From assembly GCA_027030245.1 (NCBI GenBank), contig JALVFE010000021.1, positions 186,001 to 250,000 on the forward strand: a DNA stretch of 64,000 bases. The letters are read 5' to 3'. Made by a program: the position numbers and the translations under genes. Source of the DNA: Melioribacteraceae bacterium (GTDB lineage: Bacteria; Bacteroidota; Ignavibacteria; Ignavibacteriales; Melioribacteraceae). The notes under the pieces were generated by a model that was given only the letters and a program-made list of their open reading frames with translations, did not search any database and had not been told where the DNA came from. This document shows, piece by piece, positions 27,475 through 36,189 of the stretch (its first letter is position 1; each line of letters opens with the position of its first letter).

Positions 27475-28029
27475 ATGAGAGAAAAAATAAAACAAATTTG
27501 GCCCGAAATAGAACTTATTAAAAACGAAGAAATTAAAGAAAAGACTTATAAATGTTGGGAATATGCAATTGAGCATTCCCCGCTTGAACCCGAAGACTTG
27601 GAAAAAATTCCATTCTCATTGCTCATTGATAATTACGATATAAAATTTATGCAACATAAGCGGGCAGCTGTCCGTCTTTCAATAGCAATTGCCGAAGAAA
27701 TGCAAAAAAGCTTTGGTAACGAACTAAAGATTAATATGGATTATCTCATTTCCGGCGCAATTTTAATCGACGTAGGAAAATTGCTTGAATATGAAATGGA
27801 TGAGAACGGAAAACTTTCGACGAGCAAGAACGGTAAACTTTTACGTCATCCGTTCAGCGGGGTTTCGTTGGCGGAACGTTTCGGACTTCCGTGGGAAATT
27901 CAACATATAATTGCCACACATTCGAAAGAAGGAGATTTGGGAAAACGAACGGTCGAATCTATAATTGTGCATCATGCGGATTTTGTTTCGTTTGAACCGT
28001 TTCAGAACGAGAAGACGTTGAGATGTTGA
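27475..28029 (+). CDS. HD-superfamily phosphohydrolase-like protein with altered HD doublet
   Basis: A 184-residue helical protein. It has a first histidine in FMQHKRAAV (about residue 62), RHPFSGVSLAERFGLP, IIATHS and a C-terminal VHHADFVSFEPF. The usual HDxGK reads IDVGK (about residues 101-105), losing the metal-binding His; I recall Ala or other residues there in this subfamily. The last residues (NEKTLRC) are encoded by the left word-repeat arm of the second four-helix element, so the C terminus seems to have been rewritten by the insertion. GGAGAAATT precedes the ATG. It sits between the dehydrogenase and aconitase genes. Confidence 0.72.
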   Translation: MREKIKQIWPEIELIKNEEIKEKTYKCWEYAIEHSPLEPEDLEKIPFSLLIDNYDIKFMQHKRAAVRLSIAIAEEMQKSFGNELKINMDYLISGAILIDVGKLLEYEMDENGKLSTSKNGKLLRHPFSGVSLAERFGLPWEIQHIIATHSKEGDLGKRTVESIIVHHADFVSFEPFQNEKTLRC

Positions 28030-28039
28030 GACGTTAAAA
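28009..28039. repeat. Left word-repeat arm of four-helix element 2
   Basis: Words GAGAAGACGTTGAGATGTTGAGACGTT overlap the last codons of the HD gene. The orientation (GACGTT) is opposite to the ACGTCTAAACG words right of copy 2, again giving an inverted arrangement, though more degenerate than element 1. Confidence 0.6.
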
Positions 28040-28071
28040 ATATAATAAACAAATTTGAAGGATTTATATAA

Positions 28072-28434
28072 ATGTTAAAGTTAGGGCATAAAAACTTAAC
28101 AACATGGGAAAAAAGTTTAGAATTGGTTGAATCCATCTACAAGTTTTGCGATAAACTACCTGAAAAAGAAAAATATATCATAATTCCACAATTAAAAAGA
28201 GCTGCAATATCGGTTTCTTCTAATATTGCAGAAGGATATGCTAGAAAATCCAAAAAAGAAACTTTAAGATTTTTGGATATTGCCAGATCTTCTTTAGTAG
28301 AAATTGATACTCAGATTGCTATTACTGTAAAATTAAAGTATGTCGATGAAAAAAATATTAATAAATTATCGGAAACCATAAATCATACTTTCGCATTATT
28401 AACAAAATTAATAAACTCAATTATTCAGAACTAA
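28072..28434 (+). CDS. Four-helix bundle protein (23S rRNA IVS/S23 family), copy 2
   Basis: A 120-residue helical protein with QLKRAAISVSSNIAEGYAR (about residues 39-57) and RSSLVEIDTQI. It is clearly related to copy 1 (same length and start MLKL.HK) but well diverged, so not a recent duplicate. GAAGGA lies upstream of the ATG. The gene is in the same orientation as the surrounding metabolic genes and is followed directly by a 15-bp tandem repeat. Confidence 0.88.
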   Translation: MLKLGHKNLTTWEKSLELVESIYKFCDKLPEKEKYIIIPQLKRAAISVSSNIAEGYARKSKKETLRFLDIARSSLVEIDTQIAITVKLKYVDEKNINKLSETINHTFALLTKLINSIIQN

Positions 28435-28435
28435 C

Positions 28436-28507
28436 GTCTAAACGTTTTTCGTCTAAACGTTTTTCGTCTAAACGTTTTTCGTCTGCACGTTTATTCGATT
28501 GCACGTT
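28436..28507. repeat. 15-bp tandem repeat, right arm of four-helix element 2
   Basis: Three perfect copies of GTCTAAACGTTTTTC (28436-28450, 28451-28465, 28466-28480) are followed by degenerate units GTCTGCACGTTTATTC and GATTGCACGTT. The tract ends beside GGAGG, the ribosome site of aconitase. There are no spacers between units, so it is not a CRISPR array. Confidence 0.9.
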
Positions 28508-28521
28508 GATACGGAGGAACC

Positions 28522-30498
28522 ATGGCTCAAAATTTAGTTGAAAAAATTGCACAAAAATTTGCCGTTGATATTCCGGGAGATTTTAAAATTCATAGCGGAG
28601 ATTACATTTCCATTCAACCGGCTTATGTAATGACGCATGACAACACCGGAGCGGTAATTTCCAAGTTCAAAAAAATCGGCGCTAAAAAATTTGCTAATCC
28701 GCGGCAAGTTGTCCATACTCTCGATCATAATATTCAAGACAAAAGCGAAAAGAACATTGCAAAGTATATGAAAATCGAGAATTTCTCGCGGGAAATGAGT
28801 TGCGATTTTTATCCCGCCGGGCGCGGCATCGGGCACCAAATAATGGTTGAAGAAGGCTACGCATGGCCCGGTACCATGGTCGTTGCTTCCGATAGCCATT
28901 CAAACATGTACGGTGGAATTGGATGTTTGGGTACTCCAATCGTAAGAACCGACGCAGCAGCAATTTGGGCTACAGGCAGAACTTGGTGGCAAATTCCCCC
29001 TGTCGCAAAAGTAGAGCTGAAAGGAAATCTTAAACCCGGAGTTACCGGCAAAGATGTAATTATTGCTCTGTGCGGTTATTTTAATCACGACGAAGTTTTA
29101 AATCACGCAATTGAGTTTACAGGAGAAGGAATCAAAAATTTATCATTGGATCAAAGATTAACTATCGCCAATATGACAACCGAATGGGGTGCACTCGTTG
29201 GTCTCTTCCCTATCGATGAAATAACAATAGATTGGATTAAGAAAAGGATTGAATTTGTAAAGAAACGAGGACCGGCGGGAGTTCCTTCCGATGCGGATGG
29301 TAACGGTGAACATCCCCGATTAAATCAAAAACATTTGGAAGAATTGATCGAAGAACTTCCAAATTTGACACCGGACGACGACGCTTATTATTCCAAAGAA
29401 TTAACAATCGACCTTAGCACAATTGAACCTTACGTATCCGGTCCGAACACCGTAAAGGTAATGACGCCCGTTTCGGAAATTAAAAAACAAAATGTGAAAA
29501 TTAATAAAGCCTATCTTGTTTCATGCGTTAACAGCCGGTTGGAAGATATTGCCGAAGCCGCAAAAATCGTTAAGGGTAAAAAAGTTGCCGAGGGAGTGGA
29601 ATTTTACATTGCCGCCGCTTCAAGCGAAGTTCAGAAAGAAGCTGAGAGTTTGGGTTACTGGAATGATTTATTGGAAGCCGGTGCCATTCCGCTACCACCC
29701 GGTTGCGGACCGTGCATAGGTTTGGGAGCAGGTTTGCTGGAAGACGGAGAAGTAGGAATATCCGCCACAAACAGAAATTTTAAAGGAAGAATGGGCTCGC
29801 CAAACGCTGAAGCATACCTGGCTTCTCCTGCTGTGGTTGCGGCTTCTGCGATTTCGGGCAAAATAGATTACGGGTTTGAAAACGGCGGACACCAAATTAA
29901 CGGTGAGGTTAAAGTAAATCCCAAACCCGAAAGACCAAAAGGTAAAGTGGAAATAATTGACGGTTTTCCCAAACAAATTAAGGGCAATGTAATTTTCTGT
30001 CCGGCGGACAACATGAACACCGACGGTATTTATCCGGGTAAATACACGTATATCGACGATTTCACTCCGGAAGACCAAGCGAAAGTTGTAATGGAAAATT
30101 ATGATATTAAATTCAAGGAAATTGCAAAAGCCGGTGATATTCTTGCCGGCGGATATAATTTCGGAACCGGAAGTTCACGCGAACAAGCGGCTACCGCATT
30201 AAAATACAAAGGCATTCAATTGGTTGTTGTCGGTTCGGCAAGCGCAACATACAAAAGAAATGCAATAAATAACGGATTTTTGGTTTTGGAAGTTCCCGAA
30301 TTTATTGATTATCTAAAATCAAAATTCGGCGATGAAATGCTTACAATTAATACTGAGACCGAAGCCGATCTCGATTTTGTAAATTCCTTGTTAACTTTCG
30401 GAGATAAGAAGTTTGATATTGAACCGGTAGGTGTTGCCGCGCAGGAATTAATCGTATTAGGCGGCTTGGAAAATTGGGTTAAAAAACATCTTGTTTAA
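28522..30498 (+). CDS. Aconitate hydratase
   Basis: A 658-residue [4Fe-4S] dehydratase interconverting citrate and isocitrate. The cluster ligands are Cys335 (SCVNSRLED) and Cys395/Cys398 (GCGPCIG). Substrate-site blocks include VASDSHSNMYGG and the swivel-domain NFGTGSSREQAA. The length matches the short mitochondrial/archaeal-like aconitase rather than the 890-residue AcnA or AcnB types. GGAGG sits four bases before the ATG. It shares the block with the dehydrogenase, MmgE/PrpD and citrate lyase genes. Confidence 0.93.
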   Translation: MAQNLVEKIAQKFAVDIPGDFKIHSGDYISIQPAYVMTHDNTGAVISKFKKIGAKKFANPRQVVHTLDHNIQDKSEKNIAKYMKIENFSREMSCDFYPAGRGIGHQIMVEEGYAWPGTMVVASDSHSNMYGGIGCLGTPIVRTDAAAIWATGRTWWQIPPVAKVELKGNLKPGVTGKDVIIALCGYFNHDEVLNHAIEFTGEGIKNLSLDQRLTIANMTTEWGALVGLFPIDEITIDWIKKRIEFVKKRGPAGVPSDADGNGEHPRLNQKHLEELIEELPNLTPDDDAYYSKELTIDLSTIEPYVSGPNTVKVMTPVSEIKKQNVKINKAYLVSCVNSRLEDIAEAAKIVKGKKVAEGVEFYIAAASSEVQKEAESLGYWNDLLEAGAIPLPPGCGPCIGLGAGLLEDGEVGISATNRNFKGRMGSPNAEAYLASPAVVAASAISGKIDYGFENGGHQINGEVKVNPKPERPKGKVEIIDGFPKQIKGNVIFCPADNMNTDGIYPGKYTYIDDFTPEDQAKVVMENYDIKFKEIAKAGDILAGGYNFGTGSSREQAATALKYKGIQLVVVGSASATYKRNAINNGFLVLEVPEFIDYLKSKFGDEMLTINTETEADLDFVNSLLTFGDKKFDIEPVGVAAQELIVLGGLENWVKKHLV

Positions 30499-30581
30499 AA
30501 ACTAAAGAGATAATTTTCTTTTGATAATTATCATATAATATTTATGTTGCATTATACAATTTCCTATATTTTTTGCACAAT

Positions 30582-31784
30582 ATGAAAAACAAAATATATA
30601 AAAGAACTTTAGTTAACCAAATCGTAAAATTTCTAAAACGTTCAGATATAATTGTTATCATCGGAGCAAGACAAGTTGGGAAAACCACTTTATTAAAATA
30701 CCTGATAACTAATCATATAAAGAAAAACGTTTTTTATTTCGATTTGGAAAATATAAAACTCCTTCAATTATGCAATTCCGGGACCGAAAATACTTACCGG
30801 TATTTACTTGAACAAGGTGCAAACGAAAAAGAAAAGATTACGCTGGTCATTGATGAAATTCAATATCTGAACAACCCGTCTTCATTCCTTAAAATTTTTC
30901 ATGATCATTATAAAAATGTGAAACTTATAGTTTCCGGTTCGTCAACATTCGATATTAAGAAGAAATTTAACGAAAGCCTTGCCGGCAGAACAGTTACTTT
31001 TGAATTGTTCCCACTTTCCTTTGAAGAGTTTTTACTTTTTAAAAATAAATCATACAAACTATCAACAAATAATTCGCAAACTACAAACGACGAACTCATT
31101 AACCTTGCCGAGGAATATATCAAATACGGCGGGTATCCTAAAGTTGTTCTGGAAAAATCCGTTGAAGTAAAACAAGTTTACTTGTCGCAAATTATCAATA
31201 CATATATCAGAAAAGATATACGCGATATAGGAAACATTAGGAACATCGAGGCTTTTAATAATTTATTGGAACTTCTGGCGTCTCAGTCGGGCAGCTTACT
31301 TAATATTTTGGAACTATCCAATACTTTAAATCTAAATAGAAATACGGTTGAAACATATTTATATCTGTTGGAAAACACATTTATTATTAAAAGAATCAGA
31401 CCGTTTCATAAAAATCTAAGAACGGAAATATCGAAACATCCGAAAATTTATTTTTTAGATACGGGAATGATGCACTTGCTATGGTTAAAGGATTTCCCTA
31501 AAGTGATACTCGGAAATTCTTTCGAAACATTTGTATTTCTGGAACTATTAAAATCAAAAAAAGAAGTGAAATTCTGGCGTACAACTAATAAACAAGAAGT
31601 GGATTTTATTTTTCAAGGGAAAAAATTGCATTCGATAGAAGTTAAATTGAATTTCAATCATGCAAAACTTAAATCATTAAACTTTTTCTCACATAAATAT
31701 AATTCGGTAAAAACGGTTATCGGATTATACGGGAAAAAACAAGGGAAATATATTTGGGAATTTATAAAAGATAAATACTTGTAA
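30582..31784 (+). CDS. AAA_14/DUF4143 ATPase (accessory)
   Basis: About 400 residues. The Walker A GARQVGKTT (about 28-36) and Walker B LVIDEIQYL (about 92-100) form the AAA_14 domain. After it come LPLSFEEFL-like and YGGYPKVVL motifs and a C-terminal DUF4143 domain with the PD-(D/E)XK-like EVDFIFQ...IEVKLN. Such proteins are widespread, mobile and mostly uncharacterised; some are toxin-antitoxin or defence linked. I use the ATG at 30582 rather than the TTG at 30573. The gene is visibly AT-richer than the aconitase gene upstream. Confidence 0.85.
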   Translation: MKNKIYKRTLVNQIVKFLKRSDIIVIIGARQVGKTTLLKYLITNHIKKNVFYFDLENIKLLQLCNSGTENTYRYLLEQGANEKEKITLVIDEIQYLNNPSSFLKIFHDHYKNVKLIVSGSSTFDIKKKFNESLAGRTVTFELFPLSFEEFLLFKNKSYKLSTNNSQTTNDELINLAEEYIKYGGYPKVVLEKSVEVKQVYLSQIINTYIRKDIRDIGNIRNIEAFNNLLELLASQSGSLLNILELSNTLNLNRNTVETYLYLLENTFIIKRIRPFHKNLRTEISKHPKIYFLDTGMMHLLWLKDFPKVILGNSFETFVFLELLKSKKEVKFWRTTNKQEVDFIFQGKKLHSIEVKLNFNHAKLKSLNFFSHKYNSVKTVIGLYGKKQGKYIWEFIKDKYL

Positions 31785-31890
31785 AAATGATTGTAAATTT
31801 TGATATCCCGTTATTTTTATATTTGACAGAAAAAAAAGAATTGAAAATTTGTTTAAACTGAGATATTAAAAATTATGCTTGGACACATAA

Positions 31891-32340
31891 ATGGAAACTT
31901 ATAGAGTAAACCTATCTAATCCATACGGTAAAAAATCGAAATACCAACCGTATTTTTATATCATATTTGGAATTCTATATACAATCTTAGGAATACTAAA
32001 ATATATGAGTAGTTACTCTGATTATTTGTCGAGTGGAATTTGGACGATCACTGGAATCGGTTTTATAATTGTTGGTTTCATATCTAAAAATACTTTTTCA
32101 AAAAATTTTCTTGAGTTAAACGATAAAGCTATTTTTGCTCATCCTTCATATAATAAAAATATTAAAATTGATTGGAATGACTTGGAACAAATTAAAATTA
32201 ACCCGGTCTCTTTTGATTTTATCTTAAAAAACGGATCAACGGAATCTATTTCCCTTGGAAATCTTACTTACAAAGACGTAATCGAAACAAAGGAAAAGTT
32301 AAAAGAATTTGCACAACATCATAAAGTAAAAATAAATTAA
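31891..32340 (+). CDS. Hypothetical membrane protein with C-terminal PH-like domain
   Basis: A 149-residue protein with two hydrophobic helices (about residues 23-41 and 47-66) followed by a beta-rich segment (LELNDKAIFAHPSY, IDWNDLEQIKINP, FDFILKNGS) resembling bacterial PH/YcxB-like domains. It is AT-rich and lies in the accessory insert between the ATPase and DUF1016 genes. No function is recognised. The ATG at 31891 has no strong ribosome site. Confidence 0.55.
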   Translation: METYRVNLSNPYGKKSKYQPYFYIIFGILYTILGILKYMSSYSDYLSSGIWTITGIGFIIVGFISKNTFSKNFLELNDKAIFAHPSYNKNIKIDWNDLEQIKINPVSFDFILKNGSTESISLGNLTYKDVIETKEKLKEFAQHHKVKIN

Positions 32341-32356
32341 AAAATGAGTTTAATTT

Positions 32357-33382
32357 ATGGATAATTCGGTTGATCTGGATAAAAACCTAATCAGAGATTT
32401 AGCACTGATAATTGAGAAAAGCAAAAATCAATTATCTGTCCAAGTGAACAGCGCCCTCACACTAACTTTTTGGAAAATCGGAAAAACTATAAACGAACAT
32501 ATTCTAAAAAATAAACGAGCTGAATACGGGAAGCAAATTGTTAAAAATATTGGGATTAAATTAAGCGAACAATACGGAAGAAGTTTTAATTCTAAAAATC
32601 TGCACCGTATGATGCAATTTGCTGAAAAATTTCCCGACTTTGAAATTGTCGTTACACTGTCACGACAATTAAGTTGGTCGCATTTCATTGAAATTATTCC
32701 TATTAAAAATCCAGAAGCACGATTCTTTTATGCAAAAAAAATAGCGGAAGAAAAATGGAGCGTTCGTCAAACACGTAAACAAATTGAACGAAAAGTTTAC
32801 GAACGGACAGAAATTGCAAAAATCCAAGACCCAATAATTAGACAAAATATTGATTCGAGCAACGCGGTTTTTAAAGACCCTTACTTTCTTGATTTTTTAG
32901 GGCTTAAAGATGGATATTTGGAAAAAGATTTGGAAACGGCAATAATCAAAGAGTTGGAAAATTTTATATTGGAACTTGGTAACGGCTTTACCTTTATTGA
33001 ACGACAAAAGAGAATGATAATAGATGGGAAAGACTTTTATTTGGATTTGCTGTTCTTTCATAGAAAATTAAAGAGATTAGTCGCGATTGAATTAAAGCTT
33101 GGTGAATTTAAAGCTGATTACAAAGGACAAATGGAACTTTACCTTAAATGGTTGAACCGGTATGAAAAAGAAAAAGATGAAAATATGCCAATTGGTTTAA
33201 TATTATGCACCGAAGCAAGTCGTGAGCAGATAGAACTACTTGAAATGCATAAAGATGGTATTATGGTTGCAGAATATTGGAAAGAGCTACCACCTAAAAA
33301 AAAGCTTGAAGAAAAACTGCGAAAGATATTAGCTGAAGCAAGAAGTAGAATTGAAACAAGAAAGATTATAGAAAATGAATAG
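32357..33382 (+). CDS. DUF1016/YhcG-type PD-(D/E)XK nuclease-like protein
   Basis: A 341-residue protein. The N-terminal DUF1016 helical domain has FWKIGKTI, EYGKQIV, SWSHFIEIIP and ARFFYAKKIAEEKWSVRQTRKQI. The C-terminal nuclease domain has FYLDLLFFHRKLKRLVAIELKLGEFKADYKGQM, with the catalytic-type D...E-L-K. YhcG-like proteins are found in accessory regions and some are linked to DNA mobility or defence. It completes the AT-rich insert that separates aconitase from MmgE/PrpD. Confidence 0.88.
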   Translation: MDNSVDLDKNLIRDLALIIEKSKNQLSVQVNSALTLTFWKIGKTINEHILKNKRAEYGKQIVKNIGIKLSEQYGRSFNSKNLHRMMQFAEKFPDFEIVVTLSRQLSWSHFIEIIPIKNPEARFFYAKKIAEEKWSVRQTRKQIERKVYERTEIAKIQDPIIRQNIDSSNAVFKDPYFLDFLGLKDGYLEKDLETAIIKELENFILELGNGFTFIERQKRMIIDGKDFYLDLLFFHRKLKRLVAIELKLGEFKADYKGQMELYLKWLNRYEKEKDENMPIGLILCTEASREQIELLEMHKDGIMVAEYWKELPPKKKLEEKLRKILAEARSRIETRKIIENE

Positions 33383-33457
33383 AATTATAAGTTTAGACAA
33401 AATCAATTATTTCTTATTTATAAATAAATTTAACATATAAATTAAGGGTTTAAAATT

Positions 33458-34891
33458 ATGCAAAAATCTATTTCCAGAACCATTGCCGAATTTGCGGTAA
33501 ACTTAAAATACGAAGACTTACCCGAAAAAGTAATTTATGAAGTAAAAAGATATTTATATGATTCAATCGGTTGTGCGTACGGCGCATATAAAACAAAAGA
33601 TGTTAATATCGTTAGAGATATTTACAAAGAAATTGGCGGGAAAGAAGAAGCCACATTAATCGGTTTCGGAGATAAAATGCCCGCAGTAAATGCTACCTTG
33701 GTAAACTCTCTTGCAATTAGAGCGCTTGATTTTAACGATATATATTGGAAGGAAGATCCTTCGCATCCTTCCGATTTAATTCCTGCAGCTCTTGCCACAG
33801 GAGAGCTGGTAGGCGCTTCGATGAAAGATGTAATTGTGGCAATTGTTCTTGCATACGAATTCGAACAACGTTTATGTGAATTTGCAGTTCCCGGAATCCG
33901 AGAACGCAAATGGCATCATGCAACTTTAACTCAATTTGTATCGCCGATTGTTGCCGGTAAACTACTTGGTTTAACTGTCGACCAAATGGTAAATGCAATC
34001 GGTATAAACGGTTCGCACAACCACACAATCGGTTGCCCTACCGCCGGAAAATTAACCATGATGAAAAATACGGTTGACCCAATGGCTGTTCAATCCGGTG
34101 TATTTGCGGCTCTGATGGCTCAAAAAGGTTACACGGGAACCGAAAAGGTGTTTGAAGGTAAAGAAGGCTTTATGGATACATTTTTGGGGTGGAATGCTGA
34201 AGAAGAAAAACCGGACCCTATTGAAATGAAAGGTAGACAAAGCCTTGGTAAATGGACTTGGGACGTCGACAAACTTATTGGAAATCTCGGTCAAAATTTC
34301 AAAATTCTCGAATGCAGTATGAAAGCTTTCCCAACGGAAGCTTTAACTCACACTCACATTACTGCAACCTTAAAAGTCGTTACTAAAAACGATATCGATT
34401 ACAAAGATATAGAAGAAATTAAAATTACAACCATCGCGCGCGCCGTGGATATTTTATTCGATCCGCATAAATACAGACCCGAATCAAGGGAAACTGCGGA
34501 TCACTCACTTCCCTATTGTATTGCTGCAGCTGTTGTTGATAGAAAAATTACCACGGAAACGTTTTCCGAAGAGAAACTTAAAGATCCGAGAATTTGGGAA
34601 GTGATAGATAAGATTAAAGGCGAAGCATCGGAAGAATTCGAAAAAATGTTCCCGGCAAAACAACCTTCGCGGGCAACAATCAAAACCAAAGACGGTAAAG
34701 TCTATTCCGAATATCTAGAATACCCAAAAGGCGATCCGCGTGAACCGATGACAATGGAAGATTTGGATAACAAATTCAAAGCGCTTGCATCGGGATTAAT
34801 GAATGAAAATAAACAAAATGAAATAAAAAACGTTATTTTTAATGCTGAGAATTTTTCCGCAAAAGAGTTTATGGAAAAATTAATTGTTTAA
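33458..34891 (+). CDS. MmgE/PrpD family dehydratase
   Basis: A 477-residue protein with the N-terminal RTIAEFAVNLKYEDLP helix, DSIGCAYGA, NSLAIRALDFNDIYW, HPSDLIPAALA and a CSMKAFPTEALTH block, typical of MmgE/PrpD. The family includes 2-methylcitrate dehydratase, which can also dehydrate citrate. No methylcitrate synthase or PrpB gene is visible, and the neighbours are aconitase and citrate lyase, so it may act on citrate-type tricarboxylates here. That substrate is an inference. Confidence 0.88.
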   Translation: MQKSISRTIAEFAVNLKYEDLPEKVIYEVKRYLYDSIGCAYGAYKTKDVNIVRDIYKEIGGKEEATLIGFGDKMPAVNATLVNSLAIRALDFNDIYWKEDPSHPSDLIPAALATGELVGASMKDVIVAIVLAYEFEQRLCEFAVPGIRERKWHHATLTQFVSPIVAGKLLGLTVDQMVNAIGINGSHNHTIGCPTAGKLTMMKNTVDPMAVQSGVFAALMAQKGYTGTEKVFEGKEGFMDTFLGWNAEEEKPDPIEMKGRQSLGKWTWDVDKLIGNLGQNFKILECSMKAFPTEALTHTHITATLKVVTKNDIDYKDIEEIKITTIARAVDILFDPHKYRPESRETADHSLPYCIAAAVVDRKITTETFSEEKLKDPRIWEVIDKIKGEASEEFEKMFPAKQPSRATIKTKDGKVYSEYLEYPKGDPREPMTMEDLDNKFKALASGLMNENKQNEIKNVIFNAENFSAKEFMEKLIV

Positions 34892-34909
34892 CTTAATGAT
34901 GAGCGGTTC

Positions 34910-36109
34910 ATGAACAAAAACAATTTTGTTATTGCCGGAAAAAAAGGTGATAAAATCCGGTCGGATTGTTACGTAGAATTAAAATCCAAAAAATCCGGGG
35001 GAATAAAACTCGATTTAAAAAGTAAAGTCGAAGTAATGTACGGCGACGATATTCGCAAAACAATATTTGCAATGTGCGATTATTTCGGTATCAAACACGC
35101 CGGTATTTACATTGAAGATTACGGGGCTTTGCCGTCAACAATCATGGCACGATTCGAACTTGCGGTTAAACGGCTTTTCCCGGAAATCGAAAAAGAATCT
35201 CTGCCGGAATTTAATCCCGCTAATAATTACAAAACTAAAAAAGACAGATTACGCAGAAGCAGATTATATCTTCCGGGAAACGAACCGAAATTTTTTCCTA
35301 ATGCAGGTTTGCATAAACCGGACGGAATAATTCTCGATTTGGAAGATAGTGTATCTCCGATGGAAAAAGATGCCGCTCAACTGCTTGTGCGAAATTCATT
35401 GCGTGCAATTGATTTTTACGGCGCCGAACGTATGGTGCGGATAAACCAACTGCCGCGCGGTCTGGACGATTTAAAATATGTTGTTCCGCATAACGTTCAC
35501 GTAATTTTAATTCCGAAATGCGAATCTGCCGGTGATGTAAAAATCGTCGAAGAAAAAGTAAACGAACTCAAAAAGAAACATTCCGTAAAAAATAAAATTT
35601 ATTTTATGCCGATTATCGAAAGTGCCCTTGGCGTAATTAAAGCTTATGAAATTGCTACGGCATCGGAAAACAATTGTGCTTTGGCTATTGGTCTGGAAGA
35701 TTACACTGCGGATATCGGAACACAAAGAACCAACGAAGGCAAAGAAAGCTTTTTCGCTAGATCTATGTTGGTAAACGCGGCAAAAGCAGCACGAATTCAG
35801 GCAATCGATACGGTATTTTCGGATGTGACGGACATGGAAGGTCTGCGTCAAAGCGTTTTGGAAGCTAAAGCGTTGGGCTTTGAAGGAAAGGGTTGCATTC
35901 ATCCCCGTCAAATAAAAGTCGTACATGAGGCATTTGCACCAACGGAAGAAGAAATTGATAAAGCAAAAAAAATTGTTGAAGCTTTCAAAGAAGCTAAAAA
36001 GAAAGGGCTTGGCGTAGTATCGCTCGGCAGTAAAATGATTGATCCGCCGGTTGTAAAAAGGGCGGAGAATGTATTAAAGATGGCTAATCTAAAAGAAAAG
36101 GAGAACTAA
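34910..36109 (+). CDS. Fused citrate lyase acyl carrier (CitD) and beta subunit (CitE)
   Basis: A 399-residue two-part protein. Residues 1-95 resemble CitD (FGDxIR-like MYGDDIRKTI, YIEDYGALPSTIMARFELAVKR), with Ser18 in IRSDC a likely attachment point for the phosphoribosyl-dephospho-CoA group. Residues about 115-399 are the HpcH/HpaI-type CitE barrel (RRSRLYLPGNEP, DLEDSVSP, VRINQLPRG, IPKCES, GCIHPRQI). In classical systems these are separate subunits. It starts 18 nt after MmgE/PrpD; CitF follows after a four-helix insertion. No citX, citG or citC is present in the window. Confidence 0.85.
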   Translation: MNKNNFVIAGKKGDKIRSDCYVELKSKKSGGIKLDLKSKVEVMYGDDIRKTIFAMCDYFGIKHAGIYIEDYGALPSTIMARFELAVKRLFPEIEKESLPEFNPANNYKTKKDRLRRSRLYLPGNEPKFFPNAGLHKPDGIILDLEDSVSPMEKDAAQLLVRNSLRAIDFYGAERMVRINQLPRGLDDLKYVVPHNVHVILIPKCESAGDVKIVEEKVNELKKKHSVKNKIYFMPIIESALGVIKAYEIATASENNCALAIGLEDYTADIGTQRTNEGKESFFARSMLVNAAKAARIQAIDTVFSDVTDMEGLRQSVLEAKALGFEGKGCIHPRQIKVVHEAFAPTEEEIDKAKKIVEAFKEAKKKGLGVVSLGSKMIDPPVVKRAENVLKMANLKEKEN

Positions 36110-36130
36110 TTAGTTTATAGCTTAATAAAT

Positions 36131-36144
36131 TTGTTTTATTGCTA
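36131..36144. repeat. Left 14-bp inverted repeat of four-helix element 3
   Basis: TTGTTTTATTGCTA lies 45 bases before the copy-3 start codon and is the exact reverse complement of 36575-36588, just beyond the copy-3 stop. The flanking sequence is partly symmetrical beyond the 14 bp. Confidence 0.8.
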
Positions 36145-36189
36145 TATTGTTCAAAACAAAAAATAGTAGAACGGTAAAATATTAACAAT

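Noticed and set aside
28436-28480. Perfect 15-bp repeats considered as a CRISPR array
   Set aside because: The units are contiguous with no spacers, too short, and no cas genes are present; it fits a tandem array beside a four-helix gene.
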